Origin: Elusimicrobia bacterium UBA4817
GTDB lineage: Bacteria; Elusimicrobiota; UBA8919
Direction of reading: 5' to 3'
NCBI GenBank assembly: GCA_002402375.1
Contig: DHFT01000022.1
Location: 1 to 41,226 of the forward strand
DNA length: 41,226 bases
This document shows, piece after piece, positions 26,837 through 34,144 of this stretch; positions within the stretch are counted from its first letter, which is position 1; each line of letters opens with the position of its first letter. The position numbers and the translations under genes are program-made. The notes beneath the pieces were generated by a model. That model did no database searches. It was not told the DNA's origin and was given only the letters and a program-made list of their open reading frames with translations.

Positions 26837-28024
26837 ATGTCTAAACTTACTATTCGTGATGTTGATTTGAATGGAAAGAAAGTCCTTGTGCGGGTTGACT
26901 ACAATGTTCCGCTTGATAAATCGCAGAACATCACCGACGACACACGGATTAAAGAGTCGTTGCCAACGATTAAATATCTTTTGGAAAAAAATTGCAGAAT
27001 TATTTTATGCTCGCATCTGGGCAGACCGAAAGGAAAAGTTGCACCGGAGTTTTCGCTGAAACCGGTCGCAAAGCGGTTGTCGGAACTTTTGGAGCAGGAA
27101 ATAAAATTTGCGCCGGATTGTATCGGCGACGAAGTAAAAAAACTTGCCGGTGGCTTAAAGCCGAAGGAAATTTTGCTTCTTGAAAATCTGCGGTTTCACT
27201 CGGAAGAAGAAAAAAATGATGAAGGTTTTGCAAAACAACTTTCTGAACTTGGTGAATTTTTCGTTCAAGATGCTTTCGGAACGGTTCACAGGGCGCATGC
27301 GTCAACGGCAGGCGTGAATAAATTTTTACCGTCCGCAGCCGGATTTTTACTTGAAAAAGAGATAAAATATTTAGGCGATGCGCTTGAAAACCCGGCCCGC
27401 CCGTTTGTCGCAATTCTCGGCGGTGCAAAAGTGTCCGACAAAATCGGCGTCATAGAAAACCTGTCAAAAAAAGTTGATGCGATTTTGATCGGCGGTGCAA
27501 TGGCATATACATTTCTCAAATCGCAGGGAATCGCCGTCGGAAAATCACTGGTGGAAGAGGACAAATTGGAACTGGCGAAGGACCTGATGAAAAAAGCAGG
27601 AAAAATACAGTTTCTTCTTCCGATTGACCATATAATAGCGGATAAAGTGGATGTGGACGCGAACATTGAGGAAACAAAAGGCATAGAAATAAAAGACGGC
27701 TGGCTGGGAGTTGACATCGGCACAACCACCATAACGAAATACAACAGCGTTGTGAAATCCGCGAAAACGATTGTTCTTAACGGGCCAATGGGTGTTTTTG
27801 AAATAGATAAATTTGCCGGCGGAACTAATGCGGTTGTCAAAGCGATTGCAGATGCAACTTCAAAAGGCGCGGTTTCTATTATCGGCGGCGGCGACAGCGT
27901 TTCCGCAGTAAGAAAAGCCGGCGTTTCCGACAAGGTTTCCCACATCTCCACCGGCGGCGGCGCCTCACTGGAATTTCTGGAAGGTTTAGAACTCCCCGGC
28001 ATTGCAGCGCTGAAAGATAAATAA
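26837..28024 (+). CDS. pgk: Phosphoglycerate kinase
   Basis: Transfers phosphate from 1,3-bisphosphoglycerate to ADP. The 395 aa are full length. The N-domain has R-V-D-Y-N-V-P-L near residues 18-25, the D-T-R-I-K-E-S-L-P-T segment, and H-L-G-R-P-K-G at about 61-67. The C-domain has G-G-A-K-V-S-D-K-I, the hinge and nucleotide loop L-N-G-P-M-G-V-F-E, and I-G-G-G-D-S-V-S-A-V followed by S-T-G-G-G-A-S-L-E-F-L. GGGAGGT precedes the start. A diverged second copy of its last roughly 25 codons lies at 28506-28582, downstream of a second hicBA pair. Confidence 0.97.
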   Translation: MSKLTIRDVDLNGKKVLVRVDYNVPLDKSQNITDDTRIKESLPTIKYLLEKNCRIILCSHLGRPKGKVAPEFSLKPVAKRLSELLEQEIKFAPDCIGDEVKKLAGGLKPKEILLLENLRFHSEEEKNDEGFAKQLSELGEFFVQDAFGTVHRAHASTAGVNKFLPSAAGFLLEKEIKYLGDALENPARPFVAILGGAKVSDKIGVIENLSKKVDAILIGGAMAYTFLKSQGIAVGKSLVEEDKLELAKDLMKKAGKIQFLLPIDHIIADKVDVDANIEETKGIEIKDGWLGVDIGTTTITKYNSVVKSAKTIVLNGPMGVFEIDKFAGGTNAVVKAIADATSKGAVSIIGGGDSVSAVRKAGVSDKVSHISTGGGASLEFLEGLELPGIAALKDK

Positions 28025-28048
28025 AAATTTACACAAGGAGATACTACT

Positions 28049-28267
28049 ATGACGAAAAAATTTAATGCCGTTATTACAAGAGAAGATAACTGGTATGTTG
28101 CCCATTGTGTAGAACTAGATGTCGTGAGTCAGGGCAAAACCATAGAGGAAGCGGAAAACAATCTCAAAGAAGCGGTTGAACTTTATGTGGAAAGTTTCGG
28201 CAGAGATGACATCCCTCAAACCACCGGAGAGATGGTAATTTATCCTTTTGAAGTTGCTTTCCGTTAG
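28049..28267 (+). CDS. hicB: HicB-type antitoxin, second copy
   Basis: A 72-aa HicB of a different subfamily from the one at 26331: F-N-A-V-I-T-R-E-D-N-W-Y-V-A-H-C-V-E-L-D followed by S-Q-G-K-T-I-E-E-A-E-N-N-L-K-E-A-V-E-L-Y. The fold-defining W-Y-V-A-x-C and the G-x-T-x-E-E-A motif are intact. AAGGAG lies 8 bases upstream. It begins 25 bases after the pgk stop and is paired with hicA 9 bases downstream. It probably neutralises that toxin and may repress the pair, though no operator is evident. Confidence 0.87.
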   Translation: MTKKFNAVITREDNWYVAHCVELDVVSQGKTIEEAENNLKEAVELYVESFGRDDIPQTTGEMVIYPFEVAFR

Positions 28268-28276
28268 GATTTGTTA

Positions 28277-28498
28277 ATGGCAAAACTTACGGTCATTTCC
28301 GGCAAAGATTTGGTAAAAGTTCTGACAAAAAACGGATTTGAGGTTGTCCGTCAAAAAGGCAGTCACATAAGTTTGCAAAAAGAAAAATATCGGACAGTAG
28401 TTCCGTTGCATAACGAATTAGCAAAAGGCACATTACTGGCGATTTTGAGGCAGTGCGGAATAAACCGAGATGAGTTTGAGAATATAATTCGGGAATAA
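28277..28498 (+). CDS. hicA: HicA-type mRNA interferase toxin, second copy
   Basis: 73 aa from the ATG at 28277; a TTG six bases earlier would add two residues. It shows L-V-K-V-L-T-K-N-G-F-E-V-V-R-Q-K-G-S-H-I-S with the catalytic His at residue 30, then V-V-P-L-H-N-E-L-A-K-G-T-L-L-A-I-L-R-Q, the classical HicA ending. It differs clearly from the first HicA, so the two pairs are independent acquisitions rather than a local duplication. The stop is followed within 10 bases by the pgk remnant. Confidence 0.88.
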   Translation: MAKLTVISGKDLVKVLTKNGFEVVRQKGSHISLQKEKYRTVVPLHNELAKGTLLAILRQCGINRDEFENIIRE

Positions 28499-28505
28499 TT
28501 CCGAC

Positions 28506-28582
28506 ACCCCCGTCGGCGTCGCCTCTCTGGAATTTTTAGAGGGACTGGAACTTCCGAGCATCGCAGCATTAAAGAATAAATA
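28506..28582 (+). pseudogene. Diverged duplicate of the pgk 3' end
   Basis: In the frame ending at the TAA at 28580 it reads A-S-L-E-F-L-E-G-L-E-L-P-S-I-A-A-L-K-N-K. Intact pgk ends A-S-L-E-F-L-E-G-L-E-L-P-G-I-A-A-L-K-D-K. About 70 bases align, with many synonymous differences. There is no start or upstream pgk sequence. It marks the far edge of the hicBA insertion. Confidence 0.88.
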
Positions 28583-28587
28583 AGAAT

Positions 28588-28803
28588 ATGAAATATATAT
28601 GTCCAAAATGTAAAACTGTAGTTTTTGAAACCGTTGCTATTGATAAAAACAATTTAGCCATATCGGATAAATACCAAGATATTAGTATCCAAAAAGGATT
28701 TATATTTTGTTCAAATAAAAATTGTTCAGAGAAGTTTAAAGTAATATTTATCCAGAATAATATTCTTAAATTTAAGATTAAAGGTTTAATTAAAGAAGCA
28801 TAA
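28588..28803 (+). CDS. Small zinc-ribbon protein, unknown function
   Basis: 71 aa. Two Cys pairs, C-P-K-C at residues 5-8 and C-S-N-K-N-C near 41-46, suggest one zinc ribbon, followed by a beta-hairpin-like F-K-V-I-F-I-Q-N-N-I-L-K-F-K. No family is recognised. It directly follows the pgk remnant, has no Shine-Dalgarno, and shares the low G+C of the island genes. It precedes another unknown gene by 20 bases, so the two may form a unit. Confidence 0.55.
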   Translation: MKYICPKCKTVVFETVAIDKNNLAISDKYQDISIQKGFIFCSNKNCSEKFKVIFIQNNILKFKIKGLIKEA

Positions 28804-28823
28804 AATTATCATATAATATTTTT

Positions 28824-29414
28824 ATGATTGATAAAATTTTTAACGAGACTAATAAAGATTCACAAGAGATGTATGAAAGATGTATATATGCATTTTATAC
28901 TATAGTGTTAGTAAGTTTCATGTTTAGGGATGGTTTAATGAAAAAGATGGATAGTCTTAAAAGTTTCGATTTAACTGATTCGGATAAAAGCAAATTAAGT
29001 GAGGAAGTTATACTATTGAGTTTGTGGTTATTTGCTACAGCATTAAAGACCCATATTAATAAAGATTTGGACAATGATACATACTCTAAATTCAACGGTT
29101 TTTTAACTGGTATTACAATAAAAAATTTAGGCGGTAGAGAAGAAAAAGTTCTGTCAACTCTTGAAGGATATGAGATGACCAATAAAACGGACAATCAATT
29201 TATATGGTATTTTCGCGATAAAGTTTATGAATCAACAGGAAAAAAAATTATGAATTTTGGTGATAAAGATTCCATATTTTTTGTGAGTTATTTATCGGAA
29301 GGATTATTTAAATCTATTGGGAACCTATCAAATGATATATTTAGTTCGGACATTAATTATATAAGAAAAGTAGGGACGAATTTGAAAAATGAATTTGAAA
29401 AACCACAAGAATAA
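28824..29414 (+). CDS. Hypothetical protein, alpha-helical, accessory island
   Basis: 196 aa, not recognised. It appears mostly helical, with a hydrophobic segment near residues 20-35 (F-Y-T-I-V-L-V-S-F-M-F) and another near 65-75 (V-I-L-L-S-L-W-L-F-A-T-A-L) that could be buried helices or weak membrane segments. No catalytic motif stands out. The coding sequence is strongly A/T-rich (TATATATG-type stretches) compared with pgk or apgM, consistent with foreign origin. It lies between a small zinc ribbon and repeat-bounded toxin and restriction cassettes. Confidence 0.5.
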   Translation: MIDKIFNETNKDSQEMYERCIYAFYTIVLVSFMFRDGLMKKMDSLKSFDLTDSDKSKLSEEVILLSLWLFATALKTHINKDLDNDTYSKFNGFLTGITIKNLGGREEKVLSTLEGYEMTNKTDNQFIWYFRDKVYESTGKKIMNFGDKDSIFFVSYLSEGLFKSIGNLSNDIFSSDINYIRKVGTNLKNEFEKPQE

Positions 29415-29432
29415 TAAATAATTGAGGAATAA

Positions 29433-29452
29433 AGGGGACAGGCACAATAAAA
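29433..29452 (+). repeat. GGGGACAGG-type repeat, copy 1
   Basis: AGGGGACAGGCACAATAAAA lies 5 bases before the next ATG. It is the first of three direct copies that precede successive accessory cassettes, and it shares GGGGAC with the RAYT-associated motif. Confidence 0.85.
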
Positions 29453-29456
29453 ACTT

Positions 29457-29657
29457 ATGAATGGAAAAATTAAAAAATTATTCACTGGAAAAAAATGTAA
29501 AAACTGCGGATTTGTTTTGGATAAAATTCACTTTACAGCAGTAATGACGGAAGAATGGACATTCAACGGTGGCAGATGGGAGCAAACCGCACATAATAGT
29601 TTAGTCACCGATAGAGAGCAAAAAGTTTTTTGTCCGGAATGTTCAGTAGAAGTATGA
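29457..29657 (+). CDS. Small zinc-ribbon protein, unknown function
   Basis: 66 aa with C-K-N-C at residues 14-17 and C-P-E-C near the C-terminus, predicting a single zinc site, and a Trp-containing middle (E-E-W-T-F-N-G-G-R-W-E). The family is not recognised. It begins right after a GGGGACAGG repeat and lacks a Shine-Dalgarno, like the other genes at these boundaries. It forms the only gene between repeat copies 1 and 2. Confidence 0.55.
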   Translation: MNGKIKKLFTGKKCKNCGFVLDKIHFTAVMTEEWTFNGGRWEQTAHNSLVTDREQKVFCPECSVEV

Positions 29658-29662
29658 AAATA

Positions 29663-29681
29663 AGGGGACAGGTTCAATAAA
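29663..29681 (+). repeat. GGGGACAGG-type repeat, copy 2
   Basis: AGGGGACAGGTTCAATAAA runs straight into the ATG of mntA at 29682. Confidence 0.85.
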
Positions 29682-29972
29682 ATGAAAACATTGAACGAAG
29701 CGAAGCAAATTCTTAAAAAGAATAAGCCGATGTTGAAGAATAAATTCGGCGTCAAGGAAATCGGTATTTTTGGTTCGTTCATCCGAGGTGAAGCACGGAA
29801 AAGAAGCGATATTGATATTCTGGTAAATTTCTCCAGACCGATAGGATTAGAATTTATAGATTTGGGATTTTATCTCAAAAAAATATTGCATAAAAAAGTT
29901 GATTTGGTTACTATGCGAGCGTTAAAACCTCAATTAAAAGACAGAATATTAAAAGAAGTGGTTTTTATATGA
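29682..29972 (+). CDS. mntA: MNT-type nucleotidyltransferase antitoxin
   Basis: A 96-aa minimal nucleotidyltransferase. The signature G-S-x10-D-x-D is present (G31, S32, D43, D45 in G-S-F-I-R-G-E-A-R-K-R-S-D-I-D-I). In characterised pairs MntA uses ATP to AMPylate a Tyr of the partner HEPN toxin, and here the partner gene overlaps by 4 bases (ATGA) and has the required tyrosine. It starts immediately at the end of a GGGGACAGG repeat with no Shine-Dalgarno. An antitoxin or defence role is inferred from family and gene order. Confidence 0.9.
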   Translation: MKTLNEAKQILKKNKPMLKNKFGVKEIGIFGSFIRGEARKRSDIDILVNFSRPIGLEFIDLGFYLKKILHKKVDLVTMRALKPQLKDRILKEVVFI

Positions 29973-30343
29973 AGAAAAACAGAACGCATAAAATGTTTAT
30001 TGAGGATATTTTTGATGCTATAAATAAGATTGAAAAATATCTTGAAGGTTTTTCATATGAAAAGTTTAGTGTCAACGAGATGGTAGTAGATGCAGTTGTA
30101 AGAAATTTTGAGATTATAGGAGAAGCAGCAAACAATATCCCGAAAGAAATTCGCGAAAAATATAATGATATTCCCTGGAAAGAAATAAGGGGTTTAAGGA
30201 ACTTGGTAGCACACGAATATTTCGGCGTTGATAAAAGTATTATTTGGGAAATTGCAAAGAAGGATTTACCCGAAATAAAACCTAAAATTGAGTTGCTTTT
30301 AAAAAATTTAGGGGGCAACGGGGACGAAGATAATTGTCTATAA
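29969..30343 (+). CDS. hepT: HEPN-domain ribonuclease toxin (HepT-like)
   Basis: A 124-aa all-helical HEPN protein. The catalytic Rx4HxY motif is R77-N-L-V-A-H82-E-Y84, as in HepT toxins that cut RNA and are inactivated by AMPylation of the tyrosine. The characteristic I-G-E-A-A-N-N-I-P and I-P-W-K-E-I-R-G-L segments precede it. It is coupled to mntA. Such pairs stabilise mobile DNA or abort phage infection. The unit is bounded by GGGGACAGG repeats on both sides, suggesting that it moved as a cassette. Confidence 0.92.
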   Translation: MKKNRTHKMFIEDIFDAINKIEKYLEGFSYEKFSVNEMVVDAVVRNFEIIGEAANNIPKEIREKYNDIPWKEIRGLRNLVAHEYFGVDKSIIWEIAKKDLPEIKPKIELLLKNLGGNGDEDNCL

Positions 30344-30380
30344 ATCACATTTTTAATGAAGATGTATTAAAAGCAAAATA

Positions 30381-30400
30381 AGGGGACAGGTGCAATAAAA
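30381..30400 (+). repeat. GGGGACAGG-type repeat, copy 3
   Basis: AGGGGACAGGTGCAATAAAA lies 6 bases before the restriction-enzyme-like gene, same orientation as copies 1 and 2. Confidence 0.85.
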
Positions 30401-30406
30401 ACATAA

Positions 30407-31039
30407 ATGGACGGAAAAGTTAAAGAGTTATTTACCGATATACAGTTGGTTCGGAAAATACAAAATAAACTCCCTCAATTTTTTCAGTTGGCGGAATTGG
30501 AAAGTTCGCGTGCCGGTAAAGTCGGCATGGAAGTCGGTTCATTGAGAGAGAAAATTCTTATAGCACTTGTGATTTACAAATTTGGTGAGAAAAACGTTGA
30601 GACACAAATTCCGATTACCGAACCGGAAATAGATGTAAGGTTATTTGGTAATCCGATTTCCATAAAAACAATAACCTGGAAAACTTTTGGTGGAGTAAAA
30701 CTTTCATGGACTGTTGATGCAAAAAGTGCATTAGATTTCAGTGAAAAATATGCCCCTGCCTGTGATATGTTATTCATTCAGATAAACTGGGGAGAAAAAG
30801 GCGGATTTTTCTATATTCCGAAAAACGTTCAAATAGAAATTTTTAGACAGATGGGCAGGCAATCTTACATAAAATTACCAAAACCGGGAACTAATCCAAG
30901 AGGCGTTGAAATGTCTGCCGAAGCGTTTGTCAAATTACTTGAACATAAAAATTCTCTGAAAATTGAAATTGACTGGAAGAAAAAAGATATTGCCTTTAAT
31001 GCATATACCCGTTGGGTTGAACTTTGGGAGCAGGATTGA
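30407..31039 (+). CDS. Type II restriction endonuclease-like protein (ThaI-family-like)
   Basis: 210 aa. The opening (L-V-R-K-I-Q-N-K-L-P-Q-F-F-Q-L-A-E-L-E-S-S-R-A-G-K-V-G-M-E-V-G split over residues 13-43) and the E-P-E-I-D-V-R-L-F-G then I-S-I-K-T-I-T-W-K-T-F-G-G-V-K stretch resemble ThaI-type restriction enzymes as I recall them. E-I-D-V...S-I-K-T is a candidate catalytic core. Linkage supports the role: a DNA methyltransferase starts 2 bases downstream. If the assignment is right, the target would be CGCG. Another type II family is possible. It probably degrades unmodified incoming DNA. It begins right after repeat copy 3 and lacks a Shine-Dalgarno. Confidence 0.65.
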   Translation: MDGKVKELFTDIQLVRKIQNKLPQFFQLAELESSRAGKVGMEVGSLREKILIALVIYKFGEKNVETQIPITEPEIDVRLFGNPISIKTITWKTFGGVKLSWTVDAKSALDFSEKYAPACDMLFIQINWGEKGGFFYIPKNVQIEIFRQMGRQSYIKLPKPGTNPRGVEMSAEAFVKLLEHKNSLKIEIDWKKKDIAFNAYTRWVELWEQD

Positions 31040-31041
31040 TT

Positions 31042-31935
31042 ATGAGAAAAGGAACAGTGACAAGCAGTTTCGGGACTAATAGCAGAATAAATCACGATTC
31101 TGCAAAATTTTATAATTCAAAATTATATTCCGATTTTTCAGTAAAGAAGAAAGATGAAATTTTTAACGAGAATGAACTGCCGGAAAAATTCGTTAATAAA
31201 ATTATTTTTGGTTCTTCAGAAAAAATGGAGGGGATTCCGGATAATTCAATTCACCTGATGATTACATCTCCGCCATATAATGTTTCCAAAGAATACGACG
31301 AGAATTTATCGTTAAAAGATTATCTAACTTTATTGGAAAATGTTTTTTCTGAAACGCATAGGGTCTTGGTAAACGGCGGCCGTGCGTGTGTTAATGTAGC
31401 AAATGTCGGAAGAAAACCGTATATTCCATTATCGGATTATATTTCAAAAATAATGTTAAAAATTGGTTTTAATATGAGAGGTGAAATAATCTGGAATAAG
31501 GGTTCAAGTGCCGGTACGTCAATGGCTTGGGGAAGTTGGCAGTCGGCATCAAATCCCGTATTGCGTGATGTTCACGAATACATTTTGGTTTTTTCAAAAG
31601 GTGATTTTAAAAGAAATATTAATGGTAATGGAAACACTATTACCAAAGAACAGTTTATGGAGTGGACGAAATCAGTTTGGACTATGAATACTGTGTCTGC
31701 GAAAAGAATAGGTCATCCGGCACCGTTTCCGGAAGAATTGCCGTACCGGCTTATTCAACTATATACTTTCAAGAATGACATTATTTTAGATCCGTTTATG
31801 GGTAGCGGGACAACTGCAATCTCGGCTTTAAAATCTGACAGAAAATATTTAGGTTTTGAAACTAGCAGAGAATATTTAAAACTTGCAGAAAAACGAATAA
31901 AAGATTATCAAAAGCAATTAAAGTTGAAGTTTTAA
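31042..31935 (+). CDS. DNA methyltransferase, beta-class (N4-cytosine or N6-adenine)
   Basis: A 297-aa SAM-dependent DNA methylase. Motif IV T-S-P-P-Y is at residues 75-79 and the SAM-binding motif I D-P-F-M-G-S-G-T-T at 250-258. This permuted order defines the beta class, and S-P-P-Y is more common in m4C enzymes. The internal W-N-K-G and H-E-Y-I-L-V-F-S-K motifs also fit. The ATG at 31042, 2 bases after the nuclease stop, is preferred to an in-frame start at 31024 inside that gene. It would protect host DNA from the adjacent nuclease. The first about 50 residues are variable, perhaps part of target recognition. Confidence 0.9.
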   Translation: MRKGTVTSSFGTNSRINHDSAKFYNSKLYSDFSVKKKDEIFNENELPEKFVNKIIFGSSEKMEGIPDNSIHLMITSPPYNVSKEYDENLSLKDYLTLLENVFSETHRVLVNGGRACVNVANVGRKPYIPLSDYISKIMLKIGFNMRGEIIWNKGSSAGTSMAWGSWQSASNPVLRDVHEYILVFSKGDFKRNINGNGNTITKEQFMEWTKSVWTMNTVSAKRIGHPAPFPEELPYRLIQLYTFKNDIILDPFMGSGTTAISALKSDRKYLGFETSREYLKLAEKRIKDYQKQLKLKF

Positions 31936-31942
31936 ATCTAAA

Positions 31943-32488
31943 ATGAATTACGATATATTTGAACCGACTTTTATATCTTCAACAAAAGAATTAGTAAGAA
32001 ACTGGAGCATAGGTTTATCAAAACAACTTGTTCCCGAATTTCAATTACCGACTAAAAAACTTGATAAAAAATATTCAAATCAATACGATTTGTGGTTAAA
32101 ATGGCTTGATTATGGTATTCGGATAGAAGTAAAAGTATCACGTGCCGTAGATTCTGATAAACCTGATGAGCCGCTGTACATAAAAGCGTTATCATACAAT
32201 TCTAAAAGACCGTTTGATATGAATTTTCAGCAGATTAAGACGAAATGTGCTGATGTTTTTATTTGGATTGCCGTTTGGCGGGACAAAATAAAATACTGGG
32301 TGTTGTCGTCAGACGAAGTTAAAAGAAATAAATATTTTTCAAAGGGTCAACACAGAGGAAATGTCGGCGAAGGACAACTGCATTTGAATCAGGACAATAT
32401 TTCCGACTTTGTAAAATATGAAGTAAAATCAACAGAAATTAAAAACGCCGTTATGGAAGCGTATAAAAGACAGAAAAAAATTATCTAA
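31943..32488 (+). CDS. Putative PD-(D/E)xK-like nuclease or restriction accessory protein
   Basis: 181 aa, not recognised as a named family. A plausible PD-(D/E)xK core is seen: Q-Y-D-L-W-L-K-W-L-D-Y-G-I-R-I-E-V-K-V-S (acidic residue, then E-x-K). It is followed by F-Q-Q-I-K helix and a D-V-F-I-W-I-A-V-W strand, the order in many restriction enzymes. It starts 7 bases after the methyltransferase and has the same low G+C, so it is probably a third member of the restriction-modification unit, either a second nuclease subunit or an accessory factor. The unit ends here; apgM follows 15 bases later. Confidence 0.6.
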   Translation: MNYDIFEPTFISSTKELVRNWSIGLSKQLVPEFQLPTKKLDKKYSNQYDLWLKWLDYGIRIEVKVSRAVDSDKPDEPLYIKALSYNSKRPFDMNFQQIKTKCADVFIWIAVWRDKIKYWVLSSDEVKRNKYFSKGQHRGNVGEGQLHLNQDNISDFVKYEVKSTEIKNAVMEAYKRQKKII

Positions 32489-32503
32489 TTTTGGAGAAAA
32501 AAA

Positions 32504-33706
32504 ATGGTAGAACAGGAATTTGTAAAAAAATTGGCGACGAAGACGGACAGCAAAATCGTGCTTATCGTGATGGATGGGCTTGGCGGATGCCAGAACGAAA
32601 TCGGGAAAACGGAACTGGAGGCGGCAAATCACCCGAATATGGATGCGCTTGCAAAAAAATCTATTTGCGGGTTGTCCGACCCGATTTCTGCGGGAATTAC
32701 TCCCGGCAGCGGACCTGCACACCTTTCGCTTTTCGGTTACGACCCGTTGAAGCACGAAATCGGCAGAGGGCTTCTTGACACTCTCGGCATAGATTTCCAG
32801 TTCACTCCCGACGACCTTGCCGCACGCGGAAACTATTGCACCGTTGACGATAACAGCATAATTACCGACCGTCGCGCGGGAAGAATATCAACCGAAAAAA
32901 ATATCGCGCTTTGCAAAAAACTTGACGGCATGGAAATTGACGGCGTTAAAATTTTTGCGCTGCCGGTCAAGGAGCATAGGTTTTCCGTGATTTTCAGAGG
33001 GAAAAATCTTTCCGATAAACTTTTGGACAGCGACCCGCAGAAGGAAGGGCTGAAACCGTTGGATGCCGTTGCAACTGAAAAATCCGCAGAGTTATCGGCA
33101 AAAATCGTCAATAAATTCATTCAGAAAGCAAAAGAAATTCTTAAAAGCGAACATCCTGCGAATATGATTTTACTGCGAGGGTTTTCCAAAATGGTGAACC
33201 TGCCGAAATTTCAGGATGTATATAAACTGACGCCTGTCTGCATCGCGATTTATCCGATGTATAAAGGACTTGCCCGTCTTTGCGGAATGGAAGTTATTAA
33301 AGGTTGTGAGACGATAGAATCAGAATTTGAGACGCTTGAGAAAAATTTTAATAAGTACGATTTTTTTTATCTGCACATAAAACAGACGGATTCCTCCGGC
33401 GAGGACGGCGATTTTGCAAGAAAGGTAAAAATAATTGAGCAGGTGGATAAATCCATTCCGCTCTTGACAAATCTGAACCCGGATGTTATAATAATCACCG
33501 GTGACCATTCAACGCCTGCGGTGCATGCCGGACACTCGTGGCATCCCGTTCCGGTTTTAATTTATTCAAAAAAGTGCAGGTTTGACAAAGTTGAAAGGTT
33601 TTCTGAAATTGACTGTATAACCGGTGGGCTCGGGCATATTAACGCCCGCGACATAATGCCGCTGGCACTTTCAAACGCCGGGAAACTGTTGAAATACGGA
33701 GCGTAG
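32504..33706 (+). CDS. apgM: 2,3-bisphosphoglycerate-independent phosphoglycerate mutase, archaeal type
   Basis: Interconverts 3- and 2-phosphoglycerate using bound divalent metals. At 400 aa it is the short archaeal-type aPGAM rather than the about 510-aa bacterial GpmI. Seen: V-L-I-V-M-D-G-L-G-G (metal Asp) near residue 20, the T-P-G-S-G-P-A-H-L-S-L-F-G-Y-D phosphoserine region near 66, an R-G-N-Y-C-T segment, and late I-T-G-D-H-S-T-P with H-S-W-H-P-V-P (metal ligands). GGAG precedes the start. It completes a gap-pgk-apgM series that now has about 5.6 kb of accessory genes within it. Confidence 0.93.
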   Translation: MVEQEFVKKLATKTDSKIVLIVMDGLGGCQNEIGKTELEAANHPNMDALAKKSICGLSDPISAGITPGSGPAHLSLFGYDPLKHEIGRGLLDTLGIDFQFTPDDLAARGNYCTVDDNSIITDRRAGRISTEKNIALCKKLDGMEIDGVKIFALPVKEHRFSVIFRGKNLSDKLLDSDPQKEGLKPLDAVATEKSAELSAKIVNKFIQKAKEILKSEHPANMILLRGFSKMVNLPKFQDVYKLTPVCIAIYPMYKGLARLCGMEVIKGCETIESEFETLEKNFNKYDFFYLHIKQTDSSGEDGDFARKVKIIEQVDKSIPLLTNLNPDVIIITGDHSTPAVHAGHSWHPVPVLIYSKKCRFDKVERFSEIDCITGGLGHINARDIMPLALSNAGKLLKYGA

Positions 33707-33710
33707 GAGA

Positions 33711-33800
33711 GGCAATTAAAAATTGGCAATTAAAAATGAAAAGTTGTGGCTTGTTTTTCTAATTTTTAATTTTGCATTTTTAATTTTTAATTGAATTTAT
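33711..33800. repeat. Inverted-repeat spacer element, GGCAATTAAAA family
   Basis: It begins GGCAATTAAAAATTGGCAAT and ends ATTTTTAATTTTTAATTGAA, directly abutting the secG ATG (TTTATATG). It shares its ends with the three copies between the tRNAs. Confidence 0.85.
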
Positions 33801-34142
33801 ATGTACGGATTTGTTTTGACTGTTCACATAATTGTAAGTGCGGGTTTGATTTTGATTGTACTTTTACAGGCAGGAAAAGGCGCGGGCATTTCGGGGCTTT
33901 TCGGCGGTGGGGGGAATGAAGCCGTTTTCGGTGGCAACACTACGCCTCTCATCATAAAAAAAGTTACGACAACAATGGCTGTTCTTTTTATGATAACGTC
34001 GCTGTTCCTGACGGTAATCGGTTCAAAAACAAGAAAGCGTTCGGTGGCTGAAAACATTCCACCTGCGTCTGCACAGACGCAGCAGCAACCTGCTCCGGCG
34101 GAAAATGTTCCTGCTGCACCGGCAGCACCGACACAGCCGTAA
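33801..34142 (+). CDS. secG: Preprotein translocase subunit SecG
   Basis: A 113-aa inner-membrane partner of SecYE. Two membrane segments are evident: V-L-T-V-H-I-I-V-S-A-G-L-I-L-I-V-L-L-Q near the N-terminus and T-T-M-A-V-L-F-M-I-T-S-L-F-L-T near 55-70. Between them lies the conserved L-L-Q-A-G-K-G-A-G-I-S-G-L-F-G-G-G-G loop. The C-terminal about 35 residues are a Pro/Ala/Gln-rich tail. The start follows repeat sequence with no Shine-Dalgarno. It helps export the many signal-peptide proteins of this region. The gene is isolated between a glycolytic block and a tRNA group. Confidence 0.95.
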   Translation: MYGFVLTVHIIVSAGLILIVLLQAGKGAGISGLFGGGGNEAVFGGNTTPLIIKKVTTTMAVLFMITSLFLTVIGSKTRKRSVAENIPPASAQTQQQPAPAENVPAAPAAPTQP

Positions 34143-34144
34143 AC

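Noticed and set aside
27286..28002. Minus-strand 238-codon open frame opposite pgk
   Set aside because: It is a shadow of the pgk codon pattern with no recognisable protein features or start signals.
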